A DNA stretch of 45,531 nt from Actinomycetota bacterium. Lineage in GTDB: Bacteria > Actinomycetota > Acidimicrobiia > Acidimicrobiales > JAJPHE01. The first letter of the stretch is position 1; every line of letters starts with the position of its first letter. The notes beneath the pieces were generated by a model, which made no database searches, was not told the origin of the DNA, and saw only the letters and a program-made list of their open reading frames with translations. The stretch spans positions 1-45,531 of the forward strand of contig DAHUYE010000087.1 of NCBI GenBank assembly GCA_027315345.1, read 5' to 3'. Made by a program: the position numbers and the translations under genes. This document shows, in pieces, positions 10,651 through 19,546 of this stretch.

Positions 10651-11430
10651 TTGAGCCTTCCCCCGGAGCAGGCTGCGGCCAGCTTCCGCCTCCATCACCC
10701 CGACCTGGTCCTGCCTCCGGTGGTGGTGGTGGTGCCCGCCTTCAACGAGGCCGGGGCGGTCGGCCCGGTGGTGAGATCGGTGCCGGCCCGCCTCGGCGGC
10801 CTGGACGCCGCCACCCTCGTGGTCGACGACGGCAGCTCGGATTCCACCCTGGAAGAAGCCCGGGCGGCCGGCGCCCTGGTCTGTTCCCTTCCGGTCAACT
10901 GCGGCCAGGGCACGGCCCTGCGCCTCGGCTACGACGTGGCCATCGAACACGGGGCCCGCTACCTGGCCACCCTCGACGCCGACGGCCAGTGGTCGGCGGC
11001 CGACCTGGATCCCATGGCCGCCCGGGTGACCTCGGGGGCGGCCGACATCGTCTCGGGCACCCGCCGGGGGTCTGGCCCCCGGGACAGCGATGACCGGGTC
11101 CTGCGCCGTTCCGGGGTGGTGGTCTTTGCCGCCGTCATCCGCCTGCTGACCGGGGCCCGGGTCACCGATCCGGCCAACGGGCTGCGGGTCATGACCAGCC
11201 AGGTGGCCCAGGGGGTGCAGCTGGACCAACCCCAGTTCCAGTCCACCGAGTTGCTCATATCGGCGCTGTGCCGGGGCTTCCGCTATGAGGAAATCCACGT
11301 GAGCCACGGCCCCCGACAGATCGGGCTGAGCAAGAAGGGCCGCAGCCTGGGCTACGCCCTGCGCTTCTCCCGGGCCCTGTTCGGCACCTACCTCCGGGAG
11401 CGGGGCTGGCGCCGCCGGGCCCGGCCCTGA
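10651..11430 (+). CDS. GT2 glycosyltransferase, polyprenyl-phosphate sugar type
   Basis: A 259-residue family 2 glycosyltransferase with no membrane anchor. The GT-A fold starts at VVVVVPAFNEAG, with VVDDGSSDST (first acidic motif), LPVNCGQGTALRLGYD, and the metal-binding LDADGQW; GTRRGSGPRDSDD is the usual flexible loop of this family. Overall it resembles dolichol-phosphate mannose synthase and polyprenyl-phosphate glucosyltransferases, which load one sugar from a nucleotide donor onto polyprenyl phosphate at the cytoplasmic face. TTG 10651, 3 nt after the sqdB stop, is the only reasonable start; there is no strong ribosome-binding site. Next to SqdB, UDP-sulfoquinovose is an obvious candidate donor (inference). 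Confidence 0.85.
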   Translation: MSLPPEQAAASFRLHHPDLVLPPVVVVVPAFNEAGAVGPVVRSVPARLGGLDAATLVVDDGSSDSTLEEARAAGALVCSLPVNCGQGTALRLGYDVAIEHGARYLATLDADGQWSAADLDPMAARVTSGAADIVSGTRRGSGPRDSDDRVLRRSGVVVFAAVIRLLTGARVTDPANGLRVMTSQVAQGVQLDQPQFQSTELLISALCRGFRYEEIHVSHGPRQIGLSKKGRSLGYALRFSRALFGTYLRERGWRRRARP

Positions 11431-11461
11431 CCCGGCCCGGCCGAGCGACAGGGCCCCGGGC

Positions 11462-13819
11462 GTGGCTGGGAGGATGACGAAGGGGGACCGGTGGGGCCTG
11501 TTGAGCCTGATCGGGCTGCCCCTGGCGGCCTTCGTGGTTCCGGCCCTCTTCGGCCATCTCATGGCCCCCGGGGACGACCTGACCCAGAACCTGCCGCTGC
11601 GCATGCTGGTCGGCGCGGATCTGCGGGCCGGCCACCTCCCGCTCTGGAACCCCTATATCTGGAGCGGCACGCCGCTGCTGGCCGGCTTCAACGCCGGGGC
11701 CCTGTATCCGGCCACCCTGCTCTTCGCCGTCCTTCCCGCCGGGTTGGCCTGGGCGGTGGGCCAGGCCATCACCTACGCCCTGGCCGGGACCGGGGTCCTG
11801 CTGCTGGCCCGGCGGATGGGGGCGGGCGCCCTGCCGGCCTGGCTGGCCGGCTTCTGCTTCGCCTGGTCCGGGTTCATGATGGCCCAGCTGCGCCACATCG
11901 GCCTGGTGGAGGGGATGGCCTGGGCCGGATGGATCCTGCTGGGGCTCGACCACCTGTCCCGGCCCGATCCGGGCGGTCCCGATGGCCGCCGGGCCCGCCG
12001 CCGCCGGGTCATGGGCCTCATCGGCTGGAGTTCCCTGACCGGTCTGGCCGTCGGCCTGGTCGGCCTGGCGGGGGACCCCCGGTCGGTGTCCGACCTGGCC
12101 GTGGCCGCCGGGCTGTTCTTCCTGTGGGCTCTCTGGCGCCGGCCGGCCGGCCGGGTCCCCCTCCTGGTCGGGGGTCTGGGCGCCGCCGTCCTGGCCGGGA
12201 TGCTGGCGGCCGGCCAGTTCCTGCCGGGCCTGGCCGCCTACTCCGGCTCCCAGCGGGCCGGGGTCAGCCTGATCGCCTTCGGGGCCGGTTCACTGCACCC
12301 GGCCGAGCTGCTGTTCATGGTCTTCCCCTTCCTGGCCGGAGGTCTCGACTCCCTGCGCTTCGCTCCCTACTTCGGGGGTTACAACCTCCCCGAGCTGCTC
12401 GGCTACATCGGGATCCTCGGCCTGGCCGGCGCCCTGGCCGCCCTGGCCGGCCGGCTCCGGCCCCCGCCGGGGCCCCTGGCGGCCCGGCCCGGACCGGCCT
12501 TCTGGGGAGTCATGGCCGGGGTGGGGGTGATGCTGGCCTTCGGTTCCTACACGCCGCTGGCCCACGTCCTGGTCCACGTGCCCCTCTACGACGGCCAGCG
12601 CCTGCAGAGCCGCAACCTCGGCGAAGTCGACCTCGCTCTCACCATCCTCTTCGCCTACTGGGCCCGCAGCTTCCTGGAGGCCTGGCGCCGGCCGGGCCGC
12701 CTGGTGCTGGCCGCCGGCCTGCTCGGGCCGGTGGCGGTGCCGGCCGTGGTGGTGGCGGCGTGGATCTGGCCGGGCGGGATGGCCGACATCCTCCAGTCCC
12801 CGGTCCACCTCTTCCCGGCCGTCTGGCCCTTCGCCATCGCCTCCCTGGGCTTGGCCGGTCTGGTGGGGGTCATCTTCGTCTTCGGCCACCGCTGGAGCCG
12901 CCGGGCCCGGGCCGTGGTCCTGGTGGCGGTGACCCTGGCCGATGTGGGCTTCTTCGGGGCCAACGCCGCCACCGGGTGGGTGAGCACCTCCTACCTGTCG
13001 GCCCGGTCGGCCGGCTCGATGGCACTGGCGGGGGCCCTGCCGCCGGGGGCTCGCTTCGCTGTCTACGACCCGGACCTGTTCTACCCGGCCTACATCAACG
13101 GCACCGCCGGGCTGGTCCCGGTGCCCGACCTCAATGTGATCGCCCATCTTCCCAGCGTCCAGGGCTATGGCTCCCTGGTGGCCGGCGCCTACGAGGACGC
13201 CACCGGCACCCACACCGAGGGCAGCCTGGATCCGTCCCTGATACAGCCGGCCCTGGCGTCGAGGCTGGACCTGGGCCTGCTGCTGATCGAGCCCCATGAG
13301 GACCAGAGCGCCTTGGAGTCCAGCCTCATCTCCCTGGGCTGGACGCCCCGGCCCGACATCTCCGGCCTGCACGCCTGGCGGGCCCCGGGCCGGATCGTCA
13401 CCGCCGGCCTGGCCGCCTTGAGCTCCCCGGGCCGGCCCGGCGCCGGCGCCACGCGCCCGCCCGGCACGGTCAGCTGCAGCCGGCCCAACCCGGTGGGAGG
13501 CGGGGCCAACTGCACCGTCACCGTCACGGCGCCGGGCCCGGTGCGCCTGGACCGCAGCCAGGCCTACGCCCCCGGCTGGATCGCCCTGGTGTCGAGGAAC
13601 GGCGGGCCCCAGCGTCAGATGAAGGTGTTCGACCATGAGCTGCTCCAGGCCGTCGATCTGCCCGGCCCGGGTCTCTGGCGGGTCAGCTTCCGCTACCGGC
13701 CCAGTCTGGCCTTTGCCGGCCTGGTCCTCACCGGTATCGGGGGTTTGGCCGGGCTGCTGGGCCTGCTCGGCCTGGCTATTCCGGCCAGGCCCGCCAGGTG
13801 GCGGCCAGGCCCTCGCTGA
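11462..13819 (+). CDS. YfhO-like multi-pass membrane protein, probable GT-C transferase
   Basis: A 785-residue membrane protein with roughly a dozen hydrophobic segments over residues 12-500, then an extracytoplasmic domain of about 200 residues and a final membrane helix ([18 protein letters not shown]). The first loop carries the YfhO/GT-C pattern: GDDLTQNLPLR, then GHLPLWNPYIWSGTPLLAG and GALYP, with the paired Asp expected of GT-C catalysis. Such enzymes use polyprenyl-phosphate sugars outside the membrane, matching the GT2 upstream. GTG 11462 is used; ATG 11474 is an alternative with GGGAGG directly adjacent. Its 3' end overlaps the convergent epimerase gene by 44 bp. Confidence 0.75.
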   Translation: MAGRMTKGDRWGLLSLIGLPLAAFVVPALFGHLMAPGDDLTQNLPLRMLVGADLRAGHLPLWNPYIWSGTPLLAGFNAGALYPATLLFAVLPAGLAWAVGQAITYALAGTGVLLLARRMGAGALPAWLAGFCFAWSGFMMAQLRHIGLVEGMAWAGWILLGLDHLSRPDPGGPDGRRARRRRVMGLIGWSSLTGLAVGLVGLAGDPRSVSDLAVAAGLFFLWALWRRPAGRVPLLVGGLGAAVLAGMLAAGQFLPGLAAYSGSQRAGVSLIAFGAGSLHPAELLFMVFPFLAGGLDSLRFAPYFGGYNLPELLGYIGILGLAGALAALAGRLRPPPGPLAARPGPAFWGVMAGVGVMLAFGSYTPLAHVLVHVPLYDGQRLQSRNLGEVDLALTILFAYWARSFLEAWRRPGRLVLAAGLLGPVAVPAVVVAAWIWPGGMADILQSPVHLFPAVWPFAIASLGLAGLVGVIFVFGHRWSRRARAVVLVAVTLADVGFFGANAATGWVSTSYLSARSAGSMALAGALPPGARFAVYDPDLFYPAYINGTAGLVPVPDLNVIAHLPSVQGYGSLVAGAYEDATGTHTEGSLDPSLIQPALASRLDLGLLLIEPHEDQSALESSLISLGWTPRPDISGLHAWRAPGRIVTAGLAALSSPGRPGAGATRPPGTVSCSRPNPVGGGANCTVTVTAPGPVRLDRSQAYAPGWIALVSRNGGPQRQMKVFDHELLQAVDLPGPGLWRVSFRYRPSLAFAGLVLTGIGGLAGLLGLLGLAIPARPARWRPGPR

Positions 13820-14681
13820 GCTGGACGGGGGGATCGGGCCAGAGCCCGGCCGCCAGGGCCCGGTCCACCACCACGGCCCGCATCTCCCCGGGCGGGCCCT
13901 CGACGTGTTCGGCCGGGATGTCCAGGCCGGTGGCCTTACAGGCCAGGCCGTGCAGGTCGTTGACCGTCACCGACACGCCCGAACCCACCACCACTGTGGG
14001 GGGCAGGGCCGGTCCGCCGGCGGCGGGGGCCAGGCCGGAGACGAAGGCGGTGAGCACGTCGTCGATGTAGACGTAGTCCCGGGTGAGCAGGCCGTCCCCG
14101 TGGATGCGGATGCCGGTGCCGGCCCGGGCCGCCTTCATGATGCGGGCCACCATGGTGTCCTTCACCCACATGCCCGGCCCGTAGACGTTGGTCAGGCGCA
14201 GGGCGGTGGCGCCGAGGCCGTAGGCGTGGCGGTAGGAGGACATCAGCATCTCCCCGGCCGCCTTGGTGGCCCCGTAGGGGGTGAGGGGGACCAGGGCAGA
14301 GCGCTCATCGATTAGGCCGCCGCCGGCGCCGCTGCCGACCACGGCGTTGGTGGAGGCGAAGACCAGGCTGGCCACACCCAGCCGGCGGCAGGACTCCAGC
14401 AGGTTCTGCATCAACTCCACGTTGGACCGGTAGACGTTGACCGGGTCCTTGACCGACTGCAGGACGGAAGTGGCCGCGGCCAGGTGGATGACCGCTTCGG
14501 TGTCCGGGGCCAGCGCCTTGTCCAGTACCGAGGGGTCCCGGAGATCGCCCTCGACGGCGGCGCTCACCTCGGTCCGGGGTGGGTTCAGGTCCGCCACCAC
14601 CACCTCATGGCCTTCGTCCATCAGCCGGCGGCAAAGGGACGTGCCGATGAACCCGGCGCCGCCGGTCACGAGGACTTTCAC
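13776..14681 (-). CDS. NAD-dependent sugar-nucleotide epimerase/dehydratase
   Basis: A 301-residue extended SDR protein. The GTG at 14681 is chosen because the protein then starts [13 protein letters not shown], with the NAD loop in its usual place, and a TAGCCT box sits 7 nt upstream; the longer frame from 14786 would overlap the divergent sigma gene. Later motifs are [15 protein letters not shown], a Ser/Thr cluster FASTNAV, catalytic YGATK, and RLTNVYGPG. It is most like UDP-glucose 4-epimerase and relatives; the exact sugar is not assignable. It probably supplies a building block to the adjoining surface-glycan genes. Confidence 0.85.
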   Translation of the reverse strand: MKVLVTGGAGFIGTSLCRRLMDEGHEVVVADLNPPRTEVSAAVEGDLRDPSVLDKALAPDTEAVIHLAAATSVLQSVKDPVNVYRSNVELMQNLLESCRRLGVASLVFASTNAVVGSGAGGGLIDERSALVPLTPYGATKAAGEMLMSSYRHAYGLGATALRLTNVYGPGMWVKDTMVARIMKAARAGTGIRIHGDGLLTRDYVYIDDVLTAFVSGLAPAAGGPALPPTVVVGSGVSVTVNDLHGLACKATGLDIPAEHVEGPPGEMRAVVVDRALAAGLWPDPPVQLSEGLAATWRAWPE

Positions 14682-14688
14682 GGCCGGA

Positions 14689-14694
14689 AGGCTA
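14689..14694 (-). promoter_or_regulatory. Leaderless -10 box TAGCCT for the epimerase
   Basis: Read on the minus strand, TAGCCT ends 7 nt before the GTG start at 14681. No Shine-Dalgarno sequence is present. The box supports the short start over the 336-residue frame. Confidence 0.5.
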
Positions 14695-14733
14695 CGTCGT
14701 CCCGCCCCGGAAACCGGCCGGTGACCCCGGGGG

Positions 14734-14739
14734 TAGGCT
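14734..14739 (+). promoter_or_regulatory. Leaderless -10 box TAGGCT for the ECF sigma gene
   Basis: TAGGCT lies 5 nt before ATG 14745. GGAAAC at 14709-14714 could be an ECF-type -35 element, which would allow autoregulation, but the spacing and the -10 do not match the SigR consensus well. Confidence 0.4.
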
Positions 14740-14744
14740 GCCCC

Positions 14745-15305
14745 ATGGCCGACCAGGCGGGTTTCGCCGAGGCGGCGATGGAACACATGCCCTCGCTGTA
14801 CTCCGCCGCCCTGCGCATGACCCGCAGCCCGGCCGATGCCGAGGACCTGGTCCAGGAGACCTACCTCAAGGCCTACCGGGCCTATGGCCGCTTCGAGGAG
14901 GGGACCAACCTCAAGGCCTGGCTCTACAAGATCCTGACCAACACCTTCATCAACAGCTACCGGGCCAAGCAGCGCCGGCCCCAGATGTCCGACGTGGACG
15001 ATGTCGAGGATCTCTACCTGTTCCGCCGCCTGGGCGGGTCGGAGGGGGCTTCGGTCGGGCGTAGCGCCGAGGACGAGGTCCTGGACCTCTTCACCGACAC
15101 CGAGGTCAAAGAGGCCCTGGAATCCCTGCCCGACACCTTCCGGATGGCCGTCCTCCTAGCCGACGTCGAAGGTTTTTCCTACAAGGAGATAGCCGACATC
15201 ATGGAAGTCCCCATCGGGACGGTCATGTCCAGGCTGCACCGTGGAAGAAAGGCGCTGCAGAAGGCGTTGTTGGAGTTTGGCCGTGAACGGGGCCTGGTCG
15301 GATAG
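14745..15305 (+). CDS. sigR: ECF RNA polymerase sigma factor, SigR/SigH type
   Basis: A 186-residue group 4 sigma factor. Region 2 is clear: [40 protein letters not shown] and [20 protein letters not shown]. Region 4 has [20 protein letters not shown] and [18 protein letters not shown]. This sequence style and the adjacent zinc anti-sigma gene fit the ECF12 group (Streptomyces SigR, Mycobacterium SigH), which answers thiol-oxidative and heat stress. ATG 14745 is chosen because the frame upstream runs into the divergent epimerase gene and a leaderless promoter sits just before it. Confidence 0.9.
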   Translation: MADQAGFAEAAMEHMPSLYSAALRMTRSPADAEDLVQETYLKAYRAYGRFEEGTNLKAWLYKILTNTFINSYRAKQRRPQMSDVDDVEDLYLFRRLGGSEGASVGRSAEDEVLDLFTDTEVKEALESLPDTFRMAVLLADVEGFSYKEIADIMEVPIGTVMSRLHRGRKALQKALLEFGRERGLVG

Positions 15306-15335
15306 GGATTTGGGTCGGACGGGACAGGGCGATGG

Positions 15336-15590
15336 GTGATCTCGATGGGTGAGGACTGCGGGCAGGCGATCGAGCGGCTCTACTACTTCCTCGACGGTGA
15401 GCTCACCGAGGATCGCCGGGTCGAGATCCGCCAGCATCTGGACGACTGCGGGCCCTGCCTGTCCGCCTTCGACTTCGAAGCCGAGCTCCGGGTCATGATC
15501 TCCGTGCGCTGCCGGGACGAGGTGCCCGAAGCCCTCCGCACCCGGGTGGCGGCCGCCATCCAGGCCGAGGCCCAGCGCCGCAGTGGCTGA
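15336..15590 (+). CDS. rsrA: Zinc-containing anti-sigma factor, RsrA-like
   Basis: An 84-residue partner of the sigma factor upstream. It carries the ZAS motif H-x3-C-x2-C in RQHLDDCGPC, and RCRDEVPEALRTRV matches the conserved tail of RsrA/RshA proteins. An N-terminal Cys (EDCGQAIERLYYFLDGEL) is also present. In the known systems, oxidation forms a disulfide, releases zinc and frees the sigma factor. GTG 15336 or ATG 15345 may be the start. The 3' end overlaps the next gene by 8 bp. Confidence 0.88.
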   Translation: MISMGEDCGQAIERLYYFLDGELTEDRRVEIRQHLDDCGPCLSAFDFEAELRVMISVRCRDEVPEALRTRVAAAIQAEAQRRSG

Positions 15591-16665
15591 CGCTGATCCA
15601 ATAAATTGGGACCTGGCCGCCCAGGTGGCGGGGAGGGTGGCCGGGACCGACCCGCTGGCCCGCTCCTACCACTACGCCTCCCTGGCCGCCGACTTCGAAG
15701 CGGCCACCGCCCGGGCCGAGGAGCTGGTCTCGGCCGAGACCGGGCTGGTCTCCCTGGCCGGCCCGGCCCGGGCCCGGGTGACCGACCGCCAGGGCTGGGT
15801 CGGAGCCAACATCGCCTCCTTCCAGCGCCTGGTCGGGCCGCTGACGAAGCGGATGGCCGAGCGCATGCCGATCCCGGCCCTGGCCGGCGTGAGCCGGGGC
15901 GTGGCCGGGGTCCAGGTCGGCCTGCTCCTGGGCTGGATGTCCACCCGGGTCCTGGGTCAGTACGACCTGTTGCTGGTCGAGGATGAGGACGCCGAGAACC
16001 AGGACATCGTCTACTACCTGGGGCCGAACGTGCTCTCCATCGAGAAGCGCTACGCCTTTCCTCCCTCCCAGTTCCGGCTCTGGCTGGCGCTGCACGAGGT
16101 GACCCATCGGGCGCAGTTCACCGGGGTGGAGTGGATGCGGGATTACTTCAAGGGCCTGGTCGAATCGGCCATGGGCTCGGTCGACCCGGACCCCCGCCGG
16201 CTGCTGGAAGGCCTGCGCCGGGCCGTGGACCAAGCCCGGGCCGGGCGCAACCCGCTGGCCGACGGGCTGTTGAGCCTGCTGGCCGGGGACGAGCAGGCCG
16301 CCGTGCTGCGCCAGATCCAGGCCCTGATGAGCCTGCTGGAGGGCCACGGGGACATCACCATGGACCGGGCCGGGGCCGGGGCCGTGCCGGAGGCCTCCCG
16401 CTTCGCCCGGGTCCTGCGTCAGCGCCGGCAGCAGTCCGGGGGGATCTCGAAACTGATCCAGCAGGTGGCCGGTATCGAGGCCAAGCTGCGCCAGTACGAG
16501 GAGGGCGAGCGCTTCATCGAGGCCGTCGAGGCGGCCGGGGGGCGGTCGATGTCGGATTTGTTCTGGAAAGGGCCGGATTGGCTGCCCACCTTGGAGGAAA
16601 TCCGCCGCCCGGAGGGGTGGACTAAGCGCATTTCGGCCCTATCTTCCGACTCCAGTTTGGTTTAG
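15583..16665 (+). CDS. DUF2342 zinc-dependent metalloprotease-like protein
   Basis: A 360-residue protein of the actinobacterial DUF2342 family (also described as an F420-biosynthesis-associated family). LALHEVTHRAQFTGVEWMRD contains an intact HExxH zinc site (His171, Glu172, His175). QYDLLLVEDEDAENQDIVYY and YLGPNVLSIEK are family hallmarks. GTG 15583 gives MADADPINWDLAAQVAGRVAG and overlaps the anti-sigma gene. In mycobacteria the homologue sits beside tilS and hpt, as here, apart from the response regulator in between. The true substrate is not known; the F420 link is a co-occurrence label. Confidence 0.85.
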   Translation: MADADPINWDLAAQVAGRVAGTDPLARSYHYASLAADFEAATARAEELVSAETGLVSLAGPARARVTDRQGWVGANIASFQRLVGPLTKRMAERMPIPALAGVSRGVAGVQVGLLLGWMSTRVLGQYDLLLVEDEDAENQDIVYYLGPNVLSIEKRYAFPPSQFRLWLALHEVTHRAQFTGVEWMRDYFKGLVESAMGSVDPDPRRLLEGLRRAVDQARAGRNPLADGLLSLLAGDEQAAVLRQIQALMSLLEGHGDITMDRAGAGAVPEASRFARVLRQRRQQSGGISKLIQQVAGIEAKLRQYEEGERFIEAVEAAGGRSMSDLFWKGPDWLPTLEEIRRPEGWTKRISALSSDSSLV

Positions 16666-16677
16666 CTTGGGCCGACC

Positions 16678-17430
16678 ATGGCGCGTGTGCTGGTCGTCGA
16701 TGATGAACCCGATATCTGCACCCTGGTTCGCATCACCCTGGAGGGCGCCGGCCACGAGGTGACCGTGGCCGGGGACGGCGCCCTGGCTCTGTCGCTGGTG
16801 GATGAGGGCGCCTTCGACGCCGTCATCCTGGACGTGACCATGCCCGGCATGGACGGCTTCGAGGTGCTCACCGCCCTCAAGTCCGACCCCGAGCCCTCGG
16901 TTTCCTCCATCCCGGTGATCATGCTCACGGCCCGCACCGGGGACATGGACCGCATCCGGGGTGGGATCGAAGGGGCGGTGTTCTACCTGACCAAGCCCTT
17001 CGCCGGCTCCGACCTGCGCTCCCATCTGGGCCGGGCCCTGGTCGAGGGGGTGGAGCCCGAGCAGCGTCGGGCCGCCCAGCGGGCCGCCCTGGAGCACCTG
17101 GCCCGGCTGGAGCGGGGGGCCCAGGCCGAAGACGACGCCCGCCGCGCCCATCCCCGCCTGTCCCGGCTGGACCGGCGCACCTCCCCGGCCCCGGTGGCGG
17201 TGGTGCCGGCCGTGGACGCCGCCGCCGTCGAAGCCCTGTCCGATAAGCAGAAGGAACTGCTGGGCGCGGTGCGGGACACCCCCACCGTCCAGGAGGCGGC
17301 CGAGCGCCTGGGTGTCAGCCGCTCCAACGTCTACGCCAGCCTGCGCCGCATTGCCCGCCGCCTGGACGTCCCGAGCGTCCCCGAGCTGGTGTCCCTGGCC
17401 CGGCGGGGCGTGGTCCTCGAACGGTCCTGA
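16678..17430 (+). CDS. Orphan response regulator with LuxR-like C-terminal helix-turn-helix
   Basis: A 250-residue two-domain regulator. The receiver (1-122) has the acidic pair VDDEP, phospho-acceptor Asp52 in ILDVTMPG, MLTART and Lys106 in LTKPF. A charged linker (about 123-185) precedes a LuxR/GerE-like output domain: LSDKQKELLGAV, then AAERLGVSRSNVYASLRRIA and VPELVSLARRG. No histidine kinase gene is nearby. TAGCTT at 16663-16668 lies 9 nt before ATG 16678 and may be its promoter. The stop codon overlaps the likely CTG start of tilS. Targets are unknown. Confidence 0.85.
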   Translation: MARVLVVDDEPDICTLVRITLEGAGHEVTVAGDGALALSLVDEGAFDAVILDVTMPGMDGFEVLTALKSDPEPSVSSIPVIMLTARTGDMDRIRGGIEGAVFYLTKPFAGSDLRSHLGRALVEGVEPEQRRAAQRAALEHLARLERGAQAEDDARRAHPRLSRLDRRTSPAPVAVVPAVDAAAVEALSDKQKELLGAVRDTPTVQEAAERLGVSRSNVYASLRRIARRLDVPSVPELVSLARRGVVLERS

Positions 17431-18341
17431 AGGAGCCCGCCGCCGCTCTGGCCTCGGAGCTGCTGGCCCGCTGTTGCTTCGGGGCGGGGCCCATCTCCGC
17501 CGCCGTGTCCGGGGGGGCCGACTCCCTGGCCCTCCTCGTGTTGGCCGTGGCTACCGGCCGGGCGGTCACCGCCTTCCACGTCGACCACGGGCTGCGGCCG
17601 GGTTCGGCCGCCGAGGCGGACCGGGTGGCCGCCGCCGCCGCCGGGCTGGGGGCGGGCTTCCGGGCCCTGTCGGTGGAGGTTGAGCCCGGTCCCAACCTGG
17701 AGGCCCGGGCCCGGGCCGCCCGCCAGGCCGTCCTGCCTCCCGACGCTTCCACCGGGCATACCGCCGATGACCAGGCCGAGACGGTCCTGCTCAACCTCAT
17801 CCGGGGAGCCGGGCTGACCGGCCTGGCCGGCATGCGGGCCGGGCCCCGCCACCCCATCCTGGCCCTGCGCCGGGCCGACACCGAGGCCCTGTGCGCGGCG
17901 GCCGGGCTGGAGCCGGTGAGGGATCCGAGCAATTACGACGGGAGGTTTCGCCGGAACCGGGTGCGCCATGAGGTCCTGCCGTTGCTGGCCGATGTGGCCG
18001 AGAGGGACGTGGCCGGGGTGGTGGCCCGCCAGGCCGGCCTGCTGGGAGAGGACGAAGCCCTCCTCGAGTCCCTGGCGGCCGCCGTCGACCCCACCTCGGT
18101 GGCGGCCCTGAGGCAAGCCCCGGCTCCGTTGGCCCGCCGGGCCTTGCGCCGGTGGCTGACCAGCCCGGAGGGCTACCCGCCCTCGGCCGGCGCCGTGGAG
18201 CGGGTCATGGCGGTGGTGCGGCTGGAGGCCAAGGGGGCCGAGATCGAGGGGGGAGTGGTGGTGAGCCGGCGTTCGGGCCGGCTCAGCCGTCAGGACCCGC
18301 CGGGCCTTCGGGCCCGGCCCGATATCCTCGGCCGGCCGTGA
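17427..18341 (+). CDS. tilS: tRNA(Ile)-lysidine synthetase
   Basis: A 304-residue enzyme that modifies C34 of the isoleucine CAU-anticodon tRNA to lysidine, using ATP and lysine. The PP-loop SGGADS is at 28-33, followed by [13 protein letters not shown] and [20 protein letters not shown]. The frame has no ATG, GTG or TTG before GTG 17505, which lies inside the PP-loop and cannot be the start. CTG 17427 overlaps the upstream TGA as CTGA and restores the normal N-terminal helix ([16 protein letters not shown]). It is a short form without the long C-terminal domains of E. coli TilS, typical of actinobacteria. It overlaps hpt by GTGA. Confidence 0.9.
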   Translation: MKEPAAALASELLARCCFGAGPISAAVSGGADSLALLVLAVATGRAVTAFHVDHGLRPGSAAEADRVAAAAAGLGAGFRALSVEVEPGPNLEARARAARQAVLPPDASTGHTADDQAETVLLNLIRGAGLTGLAGMRAGPRHPILALRRADTEALCAAAGLEPVRDPSNYDGRFRRNRVRHEVLPLLADVAERDVAGVVARQAGLLGEDEALLESLAAAVDPTSVAALRQAPAPLARRALRRWLTSPEGYPPSAGAVERVMAVVRLEAKGAEIEGGVVVSRRSGRLSRQDPPGLRARPDILGRP

Positions 18342-18940
18342 CCAACCCGGAAGGTCGTCCGCTGCATCTGGTGCCCCCGCCCGGCCTGGGTCGGGTGGTG
18401 GTGGGCGAGGCCGAACTGGCCGCCCGGGTGGCCGCACTGGGAGCGCAGATCACCAACGACTACCGGGACCGCCCGCCGCTGTTGGTGGGGGTGCTCAAGG
18501 GTGCCTTCATGTTCATGGCCGACCTCTCCAAGGCCATCGAATTGGAGGTGGAGTGCGACTTCATGGCCGTGGCCTCCTACGGCTCGGCCACCAAGACCAG
18601 CGGCGTGGTCCGCATCGTCAAGGACCTCGACGCCGACCTGACCGGGCGCCACGTGCTGATAGTCGAGGACATCGTGGACTCCGGCCTGACCCTGTCCTAT
18701 CTGCGCCGCAACCTCCAGGCCCGCAGCCCGGCCTCGCTGGAAGTGTGCGCGCTGCTGGTCAAGGAGGGCCTGCAGAAGGTGGACCCGCAGCTGCGCTACG
18801 TCGGGTTCCGGATCCCGGCCGACTTCGTGGTCGGCTACGGCCTGGACGTGGCCGAGCGGCACCGGAACCTCCCCTGCATCCGGGTGTGGGAGGGCGCGCC
18901 GGGCGGCGGCGGCGGTGGCGGCGGGGGTGGTGCCGCATGA
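18338..18940 (+). CDS. hpt: Hypoxanthine phosphoribosyltransferase
   Basis: A 200-residue purine-salvage enzyme joining hypoxanthine or guanine to PRPP. Motifs are [33 protein letters not shown], the PRPP loop [14 protein letters not shown], and [23 protein letters not shown] 18338 overlaps the tilS stop. After the normal end of the family (IRVWEG) there is an unusual run of ten glycines and two alanines encoded by GGC/GGT/GGG repeats at 18902-18937. tilS-hpt adjacency is conserved across Gram-positive bacteria. Confidence 0.95.
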   Translation: MTNPEGRPLHLVPPPGLGRVVVGEAELAARVAALGAQITNDYRDRPPLLVGVLKGAFMFMADLSKAIELEVECDFMAVASYGSATKTSGVVRIVKDLDADLTGRHVLIVEDIVDSGLTLSYLRRNLQARSPASLEVCALLVKEGLQKVDPQLRYVGFRIPADFVVGYGLDVAERHRNLPCIRVWEGAPGGGGGGGGGGAA

Positions 18941-19506
18941 GCGTGGACCAGACCCGGGTGGAGAAGGCGGTCCGCCAGCTCCTGGAAGCCATCGGGGAGG
19001 ACCCCGACCGGGACGGCCTGCGGGACACGCCGGCCCGGGTGGCCCGTATGTACGCGGAGATATTCGCCGGGCTGCACTCCGACCCGGCCGACCACCTGTC
19101 GGTGACTTTCGAGGCCGACCACGACGAGATCGTCATGGTGCGCGACATCCCCTTTTACTCTTTATGTGAACACCATCTCGTCCCGTTCATCGGCCGGGCC
19201 CACGTGGCCTACATCCCCAACGCGGACGGCCGCATCACCGGGCTGTCCAAGCTGGCCCGGGTGGTGGAGGGCTTCTGCCAGCGGCCCCAGGTCCAGGAGC
19301 GGCTCACCACCCAGATAGCCGACGCCCTGGTGGCCAGGCTGGAGCCCCGGGGGGTCTTGGTGGTGCTTCAAGCCGAGCATCTGTGTATGTCCATGCGGGG
19401 TGTGCGCAAGCCCGGGACCCTCACCATCACCTCCCAGGTCCGGGGGCTGTTCCGGACCAACCCGGCCACCCGGGCCGAGGCCATGCAGTTCCTCAACCCC
19501 CGCTGA
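18937..19506 (+). CDS. folE: GTP cyclohydrolase I
   Basis: A 189-residue enzyme that converts GTP to 7,8-dihydroneopterin triphosphate, the first step of folate synthesis. [10 protein letters not shown], the zinc site [41 protein letters not shown] and the second zinc Cys in [15 protein letters not shown] are all present. ATG 18937 overlaps the hpt stop. ftsH, which separates hpt and folE in many actinobacteria, is missing here. Confidence 0.97.
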   Translation: MSVDQTRVEKAVRQLLEAIGEDPDRDGLRDTPARVARMYAEIFAGLHSDPADHLSVTFEADHDEIVMVRDIPFYSLCEHHLVPFIGRAHVAYIPNADGRITGLSKLARVVEGFCQRPQVQERLTTQIADALVARLEPRGVLVVLQAEHLCMSMRGVRKPGTLTITSQVRGLFRTNPATRAEAMQFLNPR

Positions 19507-19534
19507 GGGGCGGTGTCGGCGGCAGGGCCGCCGC

Positions 19535-19540
19535 TACGCT
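19535..19540 (+). promoter_or_regulatory. Leaderless -10 box TACGCT for folP
   Basis: TACGCT is separated by 6 nt from ATG 19547, and there is no ribosome-binding site in the 40-bp gap after folE. The box suggests that folP onwards also forms a transcript of its own. Confidence 0.5.
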
Positions 19541-19546
19541 GGGGCC

